A stretch of 64,000 nucleotides of DNA, taken from the NCBI GenBank assembly GCA_963575745.1, contig CAUYUJ010006324.1, positions 215,001-279,000 of the forward strand. Direction: 5' to 3'. Source of the stretch: Prorocentrum cordatum. Taxonomy: Eukaryota > Sar > Dinophyceae > Prorocentrales > Prorocentraceae. Position 1 is the stretch's first letter; the number at the start of each line of letters is the position of its first letter. Shown here piece after piece: positions 1 through 11,436 of this stretch. The notes under the pieces are model-generated. The model saw nothing but the letters and a program-made list of their open reading frames with translations, searched no databases and was not told the DNA's origin. A program made the translations under genes and the position numbers.

Positions 1-620
1 TGTTCCTGCAGAAATAATAACTTAGGACAGCCCGTGCGATATGAGATCACGCGCGACTCAACACTATTCACACATTCCATATGACAAGATATCGGTTCAT
101 CGCTTTTGTCAAAACAAAATCTTTGTCAATGCGTGATTTGTTTCGCAAATTTCCCGGTGAATAGGAATATGTTTTTCGTCATTACATTGTTACCGTCCGT
201 CGTGTTATTCCGTCCGTCGTGCTAATTATTGTGCGGATCCTCTCTCATGAAATCGTGGCCTCAGAATCGTACATGTAATTCGGCTTTGAAACAACATTTG
301 AAGCAAAAACGGCGTTTGATCCGGAGCCCAAATTATGAAAGTCAGCAGCGATGTTATCGAGACGAACGAATGATATGGACACGTTTTTCCTGAAACAACG
401 CGGGCGGAAACCGTCCAAACAATTATTTGTCGACTTCCGAAAAAACATACAGATTCGAGATTATCTGAATATTGTGGCAGTTCGATCGCATTATTTGTCA
501 TTTGTTTGGTAAGCTCGCATCACATTTGTACATCGGAAAGGCCGCGTTCCACGGGCGCTTGCTTTGAAAACATTCAACGGCGCGTTTCAAACCGGAGGGT
601 GCTGCCCCCCCCCGAACATT
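1..620. other. AT-richer region without a recognisable gene
   Basis: Composition is clearly more AT-rich than the rest of the window. The longest open frame is 91 codons on the minus strand (226-501) and resembles nothing I know. A 12-bp direct repeat, CCGTCCGTCGTG, occurs twice near 193 and 210. I see no coding signal beyond that. Confidence 0.5.
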
Positions 621-639
621 CGGCGTCATCGATCAGAAC

Positions 640-930
640 CGGGAGGTTTTCCCTCCCCCTCAACCCTCCGGAAGGGCGAGAGGGGGGTTGAAGACCACCC
701 CCCTCCACACTTCGGCGCCGTCGCCGGCGCTAGCAGCCGCCAGCAGCGCCCATAGTGGAGACGCAGCGACAATGACCAGAGGCAGCCCAACAGAAGGGGG
801 GTTCAAACCCCCCTCCCTGCCTCCTCTAAAGGGGGGAGAATTTTCAACCCCCTCCTCCCCCTGGGCGCCGGCACTGGCGGCGGCCAGCAGCGCCGGCAAC
901 AATGGGGATGCAACGACGATTCCCAGACGA
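640..930. repeat. Two-copy GC-rich tandem repeat, ~150 bp
   Basis: Two similar blocks (about 700-780 and 850-930) share GGCGCCG followed by GGCGCTAGCAGCCGCCAGCAGCGCC-like sequence and a C-rich leader. They lie directly upstream of the CCA microsatellite. Judged by eye; function unknown. Confidence 0.55.
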
Positions 931-1740
931 CTGCCGTCACTACCACCACCACCACCACCGCGTCAACCCACCACAACCACTACTTCCCACAACATCACAC
1001 AACCACCACCACCACCACAGCCACCACCACCGCCACAACCACCACCGCAACTCACCATCACCACCACCACCACAAAAACCCATCACCACTTCCACTACCA
1101 CCACAATTTACTACACCACCACCACCACTATTACCAGCAGCACAACCCACCGCCACCACCACAAGCCACCACACCACCACCACCACCACCAGCACCGCCG
1201 CCGCCACCACCACCACCAACACAACAAACGTTCACAAACCACCGCCACCACAACCGCAACCCACCACCACCACCACCACAAGCCACCACCACACCACCAC
1301 CACACCCCAACCACCACCACCACAACTCACCATCATCACCACCACCACAAAAACCCACCACCACTACCACCACCACCATCACAAGCTACCACACCACCAC
1401 CACCACCGCCACAACCAACACCACTACCCGCAGCACAACTCATCACCTCCACAAACCACCACACCACCACCACCGCCACCACCACCACCACCACCACAAG
1501 CACCATTTCCACAAACCACCGCCACAACCACAACCCACCACCACCACCACCACAAACCACTACCACATTACCACCAAACCACCACCACCTCCACCACAAC
1601 CCACCACCGCCACCACCACCAACCACCACCACCACACCACCACCAAACCACCACCACCACCACCACTGCCTGAACCACCACCACCTCAACAAACCACCAC
1701 ACCACCACCACCACAACCCACCACCACCACAACCACCGTC
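930..1740. repeat. Degenerate (CCA/CAC)n microsatellite
   Basis: About 800 bp of almost pure C/A triplets, mainly CAC, CCA and ACC with scattered changes. It translates into His/Thr/Pro-rich or Gly/Val/Trp-rich strings in every frame, so the open frames here (for example 688-1896) are a by-product of the repeat and not genes. Confidence 0.95.
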
Positions 1741-1974
1741 GTCCTTGTCAACGCTCCCTGCCACCGCCGCCGCAGGCGCTGCCGCCGGCCAAAAAATGCA
1801 CTACGAATCATAAGAGGACACCGTTGGTGGAAAAAGATATTGCTATTGGTTTTAGCAGCAGCAGGAAACACCGACGATGAACCATTATTGGAATGAGCGA
1901 TTGGTTTACGGGTGCTTTCCGAAGCTTTAGGTGATATTGCTGACTCTACGCGTCGAAATTGTCAGGAGCGGAAG

Positions 1975-2215
1975 CCGATTCAAAAACTGAACCGTGGTTT
2001 CAGAGACTGCAACAACGGTTTCAGAGACTCAGTCCCGTGGGTTTAGAGACTGAGCCCCATGGGTTCAAAGACTGCCCTCCGCTGGTTCAGAGACTGAGCC
2101 CCGTGGGTTCAAAGATTGAGTCCCGTGGTTTCGCAGACTGAACCTCGTAATTTCGGAGACTGAACTCGGTAGTTCCGGAGACACGCCCCGCAATTACGGA
2201 GACTGCGCCCCGTGG
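1975..2215. repeat. ~27-bp tandem repeat (TTCAGAGACTGAGCCCCGTG type)
   Basis: About eight to nine degenerate units built around 'GGTTTCAGAGACTGAGCCCCGTGG'-like sequence. Units keep 'AGACTG' and 'CCCCGTGG' best, and divergence increases toward the 3' end. Confidence 0.8.
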
Positions 2216-2384
2216 CGTCTCTGTATATTCCGACACCGGTTTCCGTATCCACCTATGCCGTATCCTTCCGCACTATGATTGGTGCCGGGCAAATCACTGA
2301 CGCGGCGAAACAAACTTTCAAAACTCACCGCCATCATCAAAACATTACTTTAGCAACATTCAGCCCCTGCGCAACGCGGGGCAT

Positions 2385-2515
2385 GAGTAGCTCGGGAGAT
2401 TGGACGAGAAGGCGACGACCTGACATGGACGCATATATTTCTACGAGCTGCATTCGGAAGCTTCGCAGGTCCTGAATCAAAAGAAAAACGATTAATAACT
2501 AATTTAACCCTGAGT
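2385..2515 (+). repeat. Left copy of a ~130-bp direct repeat flanking the 99-bp satellite
   Basis: Starts at GAGTAGCTCGGGAGATTGG and runs through 'AAGCTTCGCAGGTCC' and 'AAAAACGAT..TAACTAA' to 'CCCTGAG'. The same string, with scattered differences, recurs at 3879-4010, 1494 bp downstream, on the other side of the satellite. Confidence 0.8.
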
Positions 2516-2599
2516 CACGGAGGAAAACACAAAGGTCCAAAAGGAGATTGCGGGCAAGGGGCTTGAAACGTCGGAGGGGCAGCAACAACAAGACATAGA

Positions 2600-3745
2600 C
2601 CCCCAAGGATGGCGAGGTCCCGCTCAAGTCCGTGCAGTGCCTCATTCCGCTGGACCCACCAGCAGCCCTCGAAAGTGGCGAGCCCGCACAACCCTCGACA
2701 ATGGTGACAACTCCGCAAATCGCAGCCCCACAAGGACGGCAAAGTCTCGCTCAAGTCTGCGCGGTGCCTCACTCCGCTGGACCCACCAGCAGCCCTGGAA
2801 AGCGACGACAATTTCGCAAATCGCAGCCCCCAAAAGACGGCGAGGTCTCGCTCTGGTCTGCGCGGTGCCTCACTCCGCTGGACCCGCCAGCAGCCCTCGA
2901 AAGTGGCGACAATTTCGCAGATCGTAGCTTCCCGAAGACGGCGAAATCTCGCTCAAGTCTCGGTGCCTCACTCCGCTGGGCCCACCAACAGCCCTCGAAC
3001 ATGGCGACAGTTTCGCCGATCGCAACCCCCAAAAGACGGCGAGGTCTCGTTCAAATCTGCGCGGTGCCTCGCTCCGCTGGACCCGCCAACAGCCCTCGAA
3101 AGTGGCGACAATTTTGCAGACCGCAGCCCCCAGGGACGGCGAGGTCTCGCTCAAGTCTGCGCGGTGCCTCACTCCGCTGGACCAGCCCTCGAAAGTGGCG
3201 ACAATTTTGCAGATCGCACCCCCCAAAGATGGCTAGGTCTCGTTCAAGTCTGCGAGGTGCCTCACTCCGCTGGACCCGCCAACAGCCCTCGTGGCGACAG
3301 CTTCGCAGATCGCAGCTCCCCAGGGACGGCGAGGTCGCTTTGGTCTGCGCGGTGCCTCTCTCCGCTGGACGCGCCAGCAGCCCTCGACACTGGCGACAGC
3401 TCCGCAGATCGCAGCCCCCAAAGACGGCGAGGTCTCGCTCAAATCTGCGCGGTGCCTCACTCCGCTGGACCCGCCAGCAGCCACTCGACAACGGCGGCAA
3501 TTTCGCAAATTGCAGCCCCCCAAAGACGGCAAAATGTCGCTCAAGTCTGCGCGGTGCCTCGCTCCGCTGGACCCACAAGCAGCCCTCGAAAGTGGCGACA
3601 ATTTCGCAGATCGCAACTCCCCAAGGACGGCGAGGTCTCGCTCAAGTCTGCGCGGTTCCTCGCTCCGCTGGGCCCACCAGCAGCCCTCGAAAGTGGCGAC
3701 AATTTTGCAGACCGCAGCCCCCCAGGGACGGCGAGGTCTCGCAAG
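2600..3745. repeat. ~99-bp satellite array, about 12 copies
   Basis: Units of 98-101 bp contain 'GGCGAGGTCTCGCTCAAG', 'TGCGCGGTGCCTCACTCCGC', 'CCAGCAGCCCTCGAAAGTGG' and 'TTCGCAGATCGCAGCCCCC'. Unit starts recur near 2607, 2739, 2840, 2941, 3039, 3138, 3231, 3329, 3427, 3528, 3628 and 3730. Because the unit is near a multiple of three with no stops, long open frames appear on both strands; I do not regard them as genes. Confidence 0.9.
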
Positions 3746-3878
3746 AGACAGGAGGCGGGAGACAGGAGGCGGGAGGAGAAGGACGCGACCGCAGTGTTCT
3801 TTTCAAAGCGAATGCCCGACAACGGAGGTTTGGTAATTACCCTGGCGACGTACACAAACCCTGCCCATTGAGGGGCAA

Positions 3879-4010
3879 GAGTAGCTTGGGAGATTGGACG
3901 AGAAGGCGGCGACGTGGCATGGGGGCATATACTTCTGCGAGCGGCATTCGGAAGCTTCGCAGGTCCCCAATCAAGGGAAAAACGATGAGTAACTAAGTGA
4001 ACCCCTGAGC
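3879..4010 (+). repeat. Right copy of the ~130-bp direct repeat
   Basis: Matches 2385-2515 with about 80-85% identity by eye (GAGTAGCTTGGGAGATTGG, 'GGAAGCTTCGCAGGTCC', 'AAAAACGATGAGTAACTAA'). With the left copy it brackets the satellite as terminal direct repeats would. Confidence 0.8.
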
Positions 4011-4019
4011 CTACTTTGC

Positions 4020-6707
4020 ATGGAGCTGTTCTGGAACCGTCCTCATATAGCAACGTGCGCGCGTTTTCTCCCCCTGGAAATTCACAGTGTGATTTGGGGC
4101 CAGGGCTCTGCAGAACATTGGGTCGTACCGCAAACATTCATGTTAAAGGTTTGGGACATGTTCACTCTGAAGCGGCACTCTTCCTTGGGTAATTGTTATA
4201 CTAATTTCTCGACTCTGCACCGTAAATGGCAGGTTGGTGAGACAGGCGCTACTCGAAAATGCAAGGATGAATTTGCTGCGATTCCGAGTGGTTTAGCAGC
4301 TCGCTTCACTGAGCACCGTCATTTAGGATGGAAGAGGTATGGCGAGACGTCTTCGGCGTACCGTTATCGAAAGTGGGGACAGTACCCGATCGAAGCGTTA
4401 CACTATGTTTGCACGTTCGTAGCAGAGCATCGGCCCATTGTCATTGAGAGAGAGGCTTCCATCATTACAAACTTTCTCTCGCCTGCGCAAACGTCTCGGC
4501 AGACGAAGGCCAGGCAAGCGAAGGCAAAGGAGGCCTACATATCTCGGCAAAAGAATCGACCTCCGCCATGGGTGAGGCGGAGGCATGGCCATACCGCACC
4601 GGGTTCCGTTGAATTCAACATTAATCAAGTGCGCAGCCCGATACTTTTTGGGGCTGGTCGGAAACCCCACGACAGCGCACGCGTGCATGATGTGTTGAAC
4701 CGGTGCGATGCTATAGGCTTACCGTGGAAGAAATTTGACCGGTCCGTGATGCACGCGTCTGGTGAGATTGGTCCTGTGGACGTGCATGGGGTATTTCTTC
4801 TTCTTCCCATATGGATGTCACAACGAGGAGGAAAGGTACATGTACAGAGGCTTGGGTCCACTCCGTACGCTGCTTGTGTATGTTTGGTCATGCTGTGGCT
4901 GGCTGCACGCCGGTTGCTCCAGGGGCTAGAAAGGACCAGAGCCCGCATGCGGGTCATGCGGTGGCTGAGACGCCTCAGTTGCGTACCGCACAAGATCTGT
5001 CGATTGGATTTGCCACGTGAGCGTGGCACCCCGAGAATCGGCTTGATCAAAGGTTTTTTCTCGGACTCTTGACGGGCATGTGGTTGCATGCCTGAACCTG
5101 TGCAGCGTTTCGTTTTGCAGCGGACGATGCTCTACACAACGGGTCCGGCAACGTTTGCGAACACTTCAACGAATCATCGGTCTGCTGCTCGTCGTTTCCC
5201 TTTGGACAGGGTTAGAACTATCCCTCCGTACGTGGAAAGATTGTTCGAGATGCGGGGAGACTGCCGACATGTTGGTGTGAACTGGGATTTGCCGCGCCGC
5301 CGCACTGCGCAAGACAAGTGCAGCCATTTGGCATGGGTACTTGATGACTGGTGCTGGCGTTGGTGGTTGCCAGGCGGAGTGCGGAAGCGAGTCCACATGT
5401 GTTTGCGAACGTGGTTCTCCCACCAGCGTGATGACGTTGTCACGCCCGCATATGTTGCGATGGCAGAGCAAATGCACGTCGGGCCGCACGAGGTCGCATG
5501 TGTTGTGGACCATAATCCGAAGTGCCGGTTGGTGCGTTCAACTGCTGGGTACGAGAACCAATTGTGCAAACAATTAGCTTCAGACACGGACCAATGGATT
5601 CTTCACAACGTCGGCGATTGGCCCGAATTGTTGTCGCGGATCCGCCGGCTACACGATGATTTCGTGCCGCCGGCATGGCAGCAGCTTGATGTGAGTGTGA
5701 AGTGGAAGAAGGAATGGTGTGGTTATGCTCACCTCAACCCCAAATCCAAGTGTATTCAGGGTCCCAGTTTTCGTGCCTTCGTGACCATCAGCACGAACGA
5801 CAGGTGTCTGCGAGGTCATCGTGTCCCCTTGCGCGCCGCAGCCGGTTGGCAGCGCGCGCTCTCAGGGCGTGCAAGCGCACGGAAGCTCGCGTGAGCTGGA
5901 CGTTGTGGTCCATGCGGCTCCTACGCACCGAGGCGCGGGCAAGGATTGCCAAGTTGGTGTCTCTACCATATCTAGAATGTTCCTGCGTAGTATGCCGCAG
6001 GCAGAAGCAGCCGTTTACCATGGCGAAGTTTGACGTGGACAATTTCTTCCCGAATGCCAGTGTGGCCATGACCCGTTCGGAGAGCGAGGCGCTCTTGCAG
6101 CGCGTGCATGAGCAGACTGGCAGATCCACGGTTACAGTGCCTCGCAGGCGTGGGGGACGGTCACACATCGGAGGTCATCTGAGATTTCATGCGGCTGATA
6201 CAGAGGTTGTGTCGCACGCCGACATTATGGGTATGGTTGAGTTCGCTTTGCGTCACGACGTACACCAGTTAGGCGAACACCCATTGCAGTCGCGAAAAGA
6301 TTTGCCGACAGGGAACGCCACGTCAGAGCCGTTGGCGGCAGTCATCACAGGAGGCCGATTCCGCAAGTTGTTCTGCGACAGCGACTTCTGGCGTGCATGC
6401 GAGTTGCAGATCGGGGACTTGGATGTAGACCAAGTGCTGGCTGTTTTGCAACACGTGGACGACATGGTCGCCTGTTCAAAAATGTTGTGCCTGGAACGCA
6501 TCCAAAAATCAATGCAACGCGTCATGCCGGAAGGACTCAACCTGACTGTGAAAGAACACGGCGATTCGCTGCGATTCCTGAATTAATTCTGGACAATCGA
6601 GGGTGGACGGCTCAGGATTGCCGCGCATAACATAAATTCTGAGTTTGCTCTGGGTTTGTCTGGTTCCCAGCACGTTGTCAGAATCCGCCGACCCCTTGTG
6701 GGTCTCT
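4020..6707 (+). pseudogene. Reverse transcriptase pseudogene, 5' part
   Basis: A decayed reverse-transcriptase gene read in at least two frames. Frame +3 is open at 4020-5072 and again, after one stop, at 5088-5894. The reading then moves to frame +2 (5702-6586). The +2 part carries catalytic hallmarks: motif A as FDVDNFF (Asp codon 6032-6034), a motif-B-like LPTGNATSEPLA near 6310, and motif C as HVDDMV with the paired aspartates at 6458-6463. After a TAA at 6584-6586 the same frame continues as thumb-like sequence (FWTIEGGRLRIAAHNI) to a stop near 6707. The match then breaks into CCAAGA repeats and seems to resume at 9925. The upstream 350-codon frame (4020-5072) has no recognised domain and its membership in the gene is inferred. 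Type of retroelement is uncertain; it does not look like the DIRS-type enzyme further along. Surely non-functional. Confidence 0.65.
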
Positions 6708-6716
6708 AGGCGTGTG

Positions 6717-7440
6717 AGATGGTTCCCCCCCCATAACCCCCCCCAAGGGACCCCAAACCGGAGATTTGACCTCCCCCCCCGGCCCCGGGCGACCCCGGAC
6801 CGAACGCGTCACGGGGGAGCAGAGGGTTCCAAAACTGGCCATGAAGGCACCAGAACGCTCCCCAGACGGTCCCAGGGGGCCACAATTCGCCGAAATATGG
6901 CCCTGGACGCCCACGATGGCCTCCAGGCGGCCTCCGAAGCTGCCACAACGCCCCAAAAGGCCCCCAAGATGCGCCCCAAAAGGATCCCAAGAAACAAAAA
7001 TCGTCCCATTCCCTTTCGAAAAACAAGCATTTTTCGCATGCTCGCCTATTCGGTCTTCACAACGTCCCAGACGGGCAACAAAAACCTTCAATATCGCCCC
7101 CAGACGGCCAAAGGGGCCCCCAAGAAGGGTCGAAGAGGGTCCAACAACAGCCCCCGAAGCCCCCAAGACAGCCCAAGAGGGCCCCCAGACGGCCCCAAAA
7201 CGACACCTGTTCGAGCCTTCGGCCCCAAGACGCCCCCAGCCTGCCCCAAGAACAGCCCAAGAGGCCCTGAGGGACCCCCCAAAGAACCTCAAAGGCCTCC
7301 AAGAAGCCCCCAGGAAGCCCCAAAGAGGCCCCAAAACTTGGCCCAAGATGCCTCGAGGCGGCCGGATATGGCCTGCAGACAGGCCAAGATGCCACCAAGA
7401 GGCCACAAAAGAGCACCAAGAGGTACGATAACAGCAACGA
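6717..7440 (+). repeat. CCAAGA dispersed repeat, copy 1
   Basis: GC-rich arms made of CCCCAAGAGGCCCC/CCAAGACGGCCC-type words surround an AT-richer core at about 6985-7085 (GTCCCATTCCC, GAAAAACAAGCATTTTTCGC, ATGCTCGCCTATTCGG). The same core subtype recurs at 40.8 kb. All frames tend to be open (Pro/Lys/Ala-rich), which is a compositional effect. Confidence 0.85.
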
Positions 7441-7459
7441 AGCAACAGGAACGATGTCG

Positions 7460-7741
7460 AGCGCCGTGTCATGATTCGGACAAGCCTCGTGAAATGCAGT
7501 CCTGGAGGCGCAGTACCTTATGTAGGGGTCGGCGGATGTGGCGTAAACCTATAGAACCCACGTCCGGAAGTGACGTGTTGCCGGAGGCAGGTCCGCGGAT
7601 GCTGTAATGCAATGGATCCAATGTGTCCAATGCTTGCATAATTCCTACATATTGTATCAGGTTACATTATTATGTGTCCCCCCCTACCCCCCCCTGGAGT
7701 CGCGCCACTTCCATCGACCCTCAGGAGGAGGGTCCCTTCTG
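7460..7741 (+). repeat. Dispersed AT-richer segment upstream of a CCAAGA tract
   Basis: Contains GTGTTGCCGGAGGCAGGTC (about 7577-7595), then CAATGGATCCAATGTGTCCAA and a short C-rich run before 'GGAGTCGCGCC'. A similar series, in the same order and also leading into a CCAAGA tract, lies at 51870-51995. It may be the head of the repeat unit or of an older mobile element. Confidence 0.6.
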
Positions 7742-8450
7742 GGCCTCAAAATCTAGAAAAACCTATGGAAAACCAATGATTTGGGCACCTTGAGCCTTTT
7801 GGGGATCCAAGAGGGCGTGAAGACTGTTCAAGATGGTGTCAAGACGGGACAAGACGGCCCCGAGACGGCCCAAGATGGCCCCAATAGGGCCCACAAAGCC
7901 CCCAAGATTGCCCAAGAGGGCCCTCAGAGCGCCCACCAGAACGCCGCCAGAGGCCAAAAACATCGATCGTCCTTAAGTTTGTTCAAAGAATTTCGCGTTC
8001 TCGCCTTTCCCGGCTCTCAGAGGCCCATGACGGCCCTAGCAGCCTCCAAAATGGCCCCAAAACAGCCCAAGCAGCACCCAAGGGGGCCCCAAGACGGCCC
8101 AAAGAGGCCCCCAAGACGATCTAAGAGGCCTCCAAGACGGCCCAAGAGCACCCCAAGATGGCCCAAGACGACCCCAAGAGGGCCCCAAGGCGGCCGCGAG
8201 CGGCCCCCAAGAAGTCCCCCGAAGGGGCCAAACGGCTCCAAGCGTCCGCAGACGGCCCAAGACGCCCCCAAGAGGCCCCCCGAAAGACCCGGGAAGCCCC
8301 GAAGAAGCCTCCATGACCCCCCCAAAAGATTCCGAAATAGCGCCCCAAAACGGCCCAAGACGCCCAAAAAAACCCAAGAGGCTTTCAGGGGTTCTCAAAT
8401 GCGCCCGAGAAGCCTTCCAAAAGCCGGCAAAAGTCCCTGAAAAGGGACCC
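7742..8450 (+). repeat. CCAAGA dispersed repeat, copy 2 (first half of a 1.5-kb duplication)
   Basis: Begins at 'GGGCCTCAAAATCTAG', continues through 'GGGCGTGAAGACTG' and 'AAGACGGGACAAGACGGCC', an AT-rich core near 7965-8030 ('CAAAAACATCGATCG', 'TTTCGCGTTCTCGCC') and a long CCAAGA right arm. Copy 3 at 9243 matches it in order and sequence, offset about 1.5 kb. Confidence 0.9.
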
Positions 8451-8939
8451 AAGGAGCTCCCAACTCACCACTCCAGGACGTTTCCATATGGATGCCTCGA
8501 CGATTGCAGGACGGCGCGGCAGACCACCGCAGAAGACGACAGGAAACGCCACCGCAGAGGACTACAGGAGACGGCATGCCATTCAAGCCAACATCTGTTT
8601 TTCAGGAGATCCACGCGGCATCAGCGACCTCGCAGTCTCTGCGCCTGAATGGGACAAACATGTTTGCCCTGTGTGCCGTCGGGCAGGCTCAGCGCTCCGC
8701 TGCTGGTGGCGACTTTGCGCAACGCGACAGGGCTCGGGCAGCGGGAAACCGTCGTTCTCTGCGTCGTCGTCAGTTTTTCGAGCTGCGTCCAGCCGTGGCG
8801 ACGGGGAAGCCCTCGACGGAGAGAAGGCCACGAACCTCGACCCTCGAGGCTCGAACCTCGGCGCGAACCTCGGCGACGGCCCCAAAAGAGCACGAGCATC
8901 AGGTTCAGACGCCCGCGAAAGGTTTGACCGCCAGCGCCC
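8451..8939. other. Unassigned spacer between two CCAAGA copies
   Basis: GC-rich, open in several frames on both strands (for example a + frame from 8492 with FQEIHAASATSQSLRLNGTN). No family recognised. Lies between the two halves of the 1.5-kb duplication and so may be part of the duplicated unit in only one copy. Confidence 0.3.
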
Positions 8940-9165
<226 letters not shown>

Positions 9166-9242
9166 CATTGGGCGGCGCCCTCGGCGCCGCTCCCGCGCGC
9201 CCCTCGCCAGACCTCCGGGCGCACCAAAAGTGGTGCCCCCCT

Positions 9243-9890
9243 TTCTGGGCCTCAAAACCTATAACAACCTGTGGAAAATCGATGATTTCGGCTCCTTGGG
9301 CCTCTTGAGGGTCCAAGACGGCGTGAAGACGGCTCAAGATGGTCTCAAGACGGGACAAGACGGCCGCAAGACGGCCCAATATGGCCCCAAGAGGGCCCAA
9401 AACGCCCCCAAGATGGCCCAAGAGAGCCCGAAGAAAGCCCACCAGAGGTCCTCCAGATGCCAAAAACATGATTTTTTGTTAGTTTTTCAAAGATTTCAGC
9501 GTTCTCGGTGTTGTCGGCTCTTCAGAAGCCCATGACGGCCCAAGCAGCCTCCAAAATGGTCCCAAGACAACCCAAGAAGCACCCAAGGTGGCCCCAAGAC
9601 AACCCCAGGGAGCCCCAAGTCAGCCCAAAGAGGCCCCCAAGACGGTCCAAGAGGCCCCCAAGACGGCCCATGAGGATTCCAAGAGGGCCCGAAGGCGGCC
9701 GCGAGAGGCTCCCAAGAAGGCCCCCGAAGGGGCCAAACGGCGCCAAAGCGCCCCAAGACGGCCCAAGACGGCCCAAGACGCCCCCAAGAGGCCGCCAAGA
9801 GGCCCCCAGGAGACCCCCAAAACGCCACAGGAAGCCTCCAAGAAGCTTCCAAGAACCCCCCAGGAGGCTTCCAAAAAGCCCCACAACGGC
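9243..9890 (+). repeat. CCAAGA dispersed repeat, copy 3 (second half of the duplication)
   Basis: Starts 'GGGCCTCAAAACCTATAAC', with 'GGCGTGAAGACGGCTCAAG', a core near 9460-9530 ('AAAAACATGATTTTTTG', 'AGATTTCAGCGTTCTCGG') and a CCAAGA right arm to about 9890. Parallel to 7742-8450 throughout. Confidence 0.9.
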
Positions 9891-9898
9891 TGGACTGT

Positions 9899-9936
9899 AC
9901 GTGCTCCGGACGTGCACCCCGCGAAGCGAGAGGAAT
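9899..9936 (+). repeat. 38-bp repeat end shared with 52.87 kb
   Basis: 'ACGTGCTCCGGACGTGCACC' followed by CCGCGAAGCGAGAGGAA is repeated almost exactly at about 52874-52912. It sits exactly where the reverse-transcriptase pseudogene seems to resume, so it may mark an insertion boundary. Confidence 0.6.
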
Positions 9937-10256
9937 CATTCCATGGATTTCAGGCCACAACGTTCCACATCGAGTGCTGTACGCGTATGTGATAGGGAAG
10001 TTGTCGCGCGTTCAGCAATTGTTTGAAAACCCTGAGTCAGAATTCCGTGCGTACGGTGAACTTGTTCTTGAATTGCTCAGGTTGCAGTACCCGGCGCACA
10101 TTATTGTGAAAAACCTTGCGCGGACGCCGCCAATCAGATAGACGCTGGCGTTCCGTGCGTTTTCGAAAATTTGCCGGCAAAGCGTACAGAGGCGGCCAGC
10201 ATGAGCTGGGCGAGATTTTTCGAAACATGCACGGTGAATGTCTGAGATATCTTTGA
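9925..10256 (+). pseudogene. Reverse transcriptase pseudogene, 3' part
   Basis: One frame reads GIIPWISGHNVPHRVLYAYV and continues with VIGKLSRVQQLFENP to PPIR before a TAG near 10140. A second frame carries on with KFAGKAYRGGQHELGEIFRN to a TGA at 10254-10256. Balanced amino-acid use, and composition unlike the GC-rich repeats on its left, support true coding ancestry. I infer it is the C-terminal thumb and tail of the enzyme whose palm ends near 6.7 kb, separated by about 3.2 kb of repeats. That link rests on orientation, context and plausible protein order, not on an alignment. Confidence 0.5.
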
Positions 10257-10514
10257 TCGTTGTGTTTTCTTCCCCTTCTCCTGCCCCTCCTCGCCTCCCC
10301 CGCTCCCGTTGTCCCCTACTTCATGCCCGTAACCGCAGGTGCCTTGGCTCATCTAGCCCCGAGCTGGGATCCCGCCAGCCAGCGCTTAAAGTCGGCGCGC
10401 TCGGGCTGGAAGGCAGCAGAGCAGCTTTCCTTTACTCTCACTTTCCGCTCTGGCAGGGCTGAGTGTGAAGAGATTCCCAAAAACAGTGTTCGATTACTAC
10501 ATCCATGCTCTCCC
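10257..10514. other. Unassigned sequence
   Basis: CT-rich stretch then mixed sequence. No gene, RNA or repeat family recognised. Confidence 0.3.
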
Positions 10515-10640
10515 CAATCAGGGCTATAGGGCCAGGGGGCTATAGGGCTGTTGAGCTATAGGTCTATAGAGCTATAGGGCTATAGAGTTGTAGGGCTATA
10601 GGGCTATTGGGCTAGAGGGCCAGAAGGCTTAGGGCTATAG
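10515..10640. repeat. ~8-10-bp tandem repeat (GGGCTATA)
   Basis: Degenerate copies of GGGCTATAGAGCTATA-like sequence, running directly into the CCCGGG array. Confidence 0.85.
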
Positions 10641-10765
10641 GGCTAGGGCACCCCCGGGCACCCCCGGGCACGCCCGGGCACGCCCGGGCACCCGGGCACC
10701 CGGGCCCCCCGGGCCCCCCCCGGGCACCCGGGCCCCGGGCACCCCCGGGCACCCGGGCGTGCAGC
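10641..10765. repeat. (GCACCCGGGC)n array, self-complementary
   Basis: Repeats of CACCCCCGGGC/CACCCGGGC in which each unit contains the palindrome CCCGGG, so many overlapping hairpins are possible. Followed by CCTAACCTAACC, too short to call telomeric. Confidence 0.85.
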
Positions 10766-11170
10766 GAAAATCGGCGACAAACCTAACCTAACCATATGAA
10801 TCCGCTAGGACCCCTACAGAGGCAAGCTCTTCACTTTTCTCGAGCCCTCCTGATTTTCCCTGGTGTCTGTATTTGCGCGTCCAGACATCCACCTGTGATG
10901 TATTTCTTTGTTTGTTCTCTCACCTCTCTGCCTTTCTCCAGTTCCCTCTTTCTTCGTACTCTCCCCTCTCACGTTCTCTGACTTGGTTCATAGCGCTTTG
11001 CACTCTCCCTCTCTCGCTGCTTTCCTCTATTCGTCCTTCTTCAGATGCCACATGACTCGGTTGCGATCTGCGCTGCAATCCTTCTGCTTGCTCCTAGGCT
11101 GCGACATGCTCGAGGACGTTTGATAACTCACACCAGAAAAATCTCGCTATGCTTGCAAAGCGGCTTGGAA
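10766..11170. other. Pyrimidine-rich unassigned region
   Basis: CT-rich on the + strand with several short overlapping open frames. No recognisable gene. Confidence 0.3.
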
Positions 11171-11293
11171 CAACTGCGCAATGCGCTTCCAATGTGCCCA
11201 GACTTACTCGTTATTGTTCTTCCAGGCGTAGCAGCTGCGCAATGCGCTTCCAATGCGCCCAGACTTACTCATTCATTGTTCTGCTATGCGTAA
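11171..11293 (+). repeat. 61-bp duplication
   Basis: 'CTGCGCAATGCGCTTCCAAT', then GCCCAGACTTACTC, occurs at 11171-11231 and 11232-11293. The tail CAGACTTACTCAT also appears many times in the 14.4-14.9 kb array. Confidence 0.8.
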
Positions 11294-11397
11294 CACCTTT
11301 TTCGGCACTCGCATGGAAGCCACCTACCGCGCTTCACAGAAAAGGAATGCCCTGACAATCAACTACTTGGCATGCAGAACGCTGCTGTGCGTGGAAC

Positions 11398-11436
<39 letters not shown>

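Noticed and set aside
688-1896. 402-codon forward frame rich in Thr/His/Pro
   Set aside because: A by-product of the CCA microsatellite; the other frames over it are equally open.
10775-10795. CCTAACCTAACC as telomeric repeat
   Set aside because: Only about two and a half units; not the TTTAGGG type expected for many algae; no terminal context.
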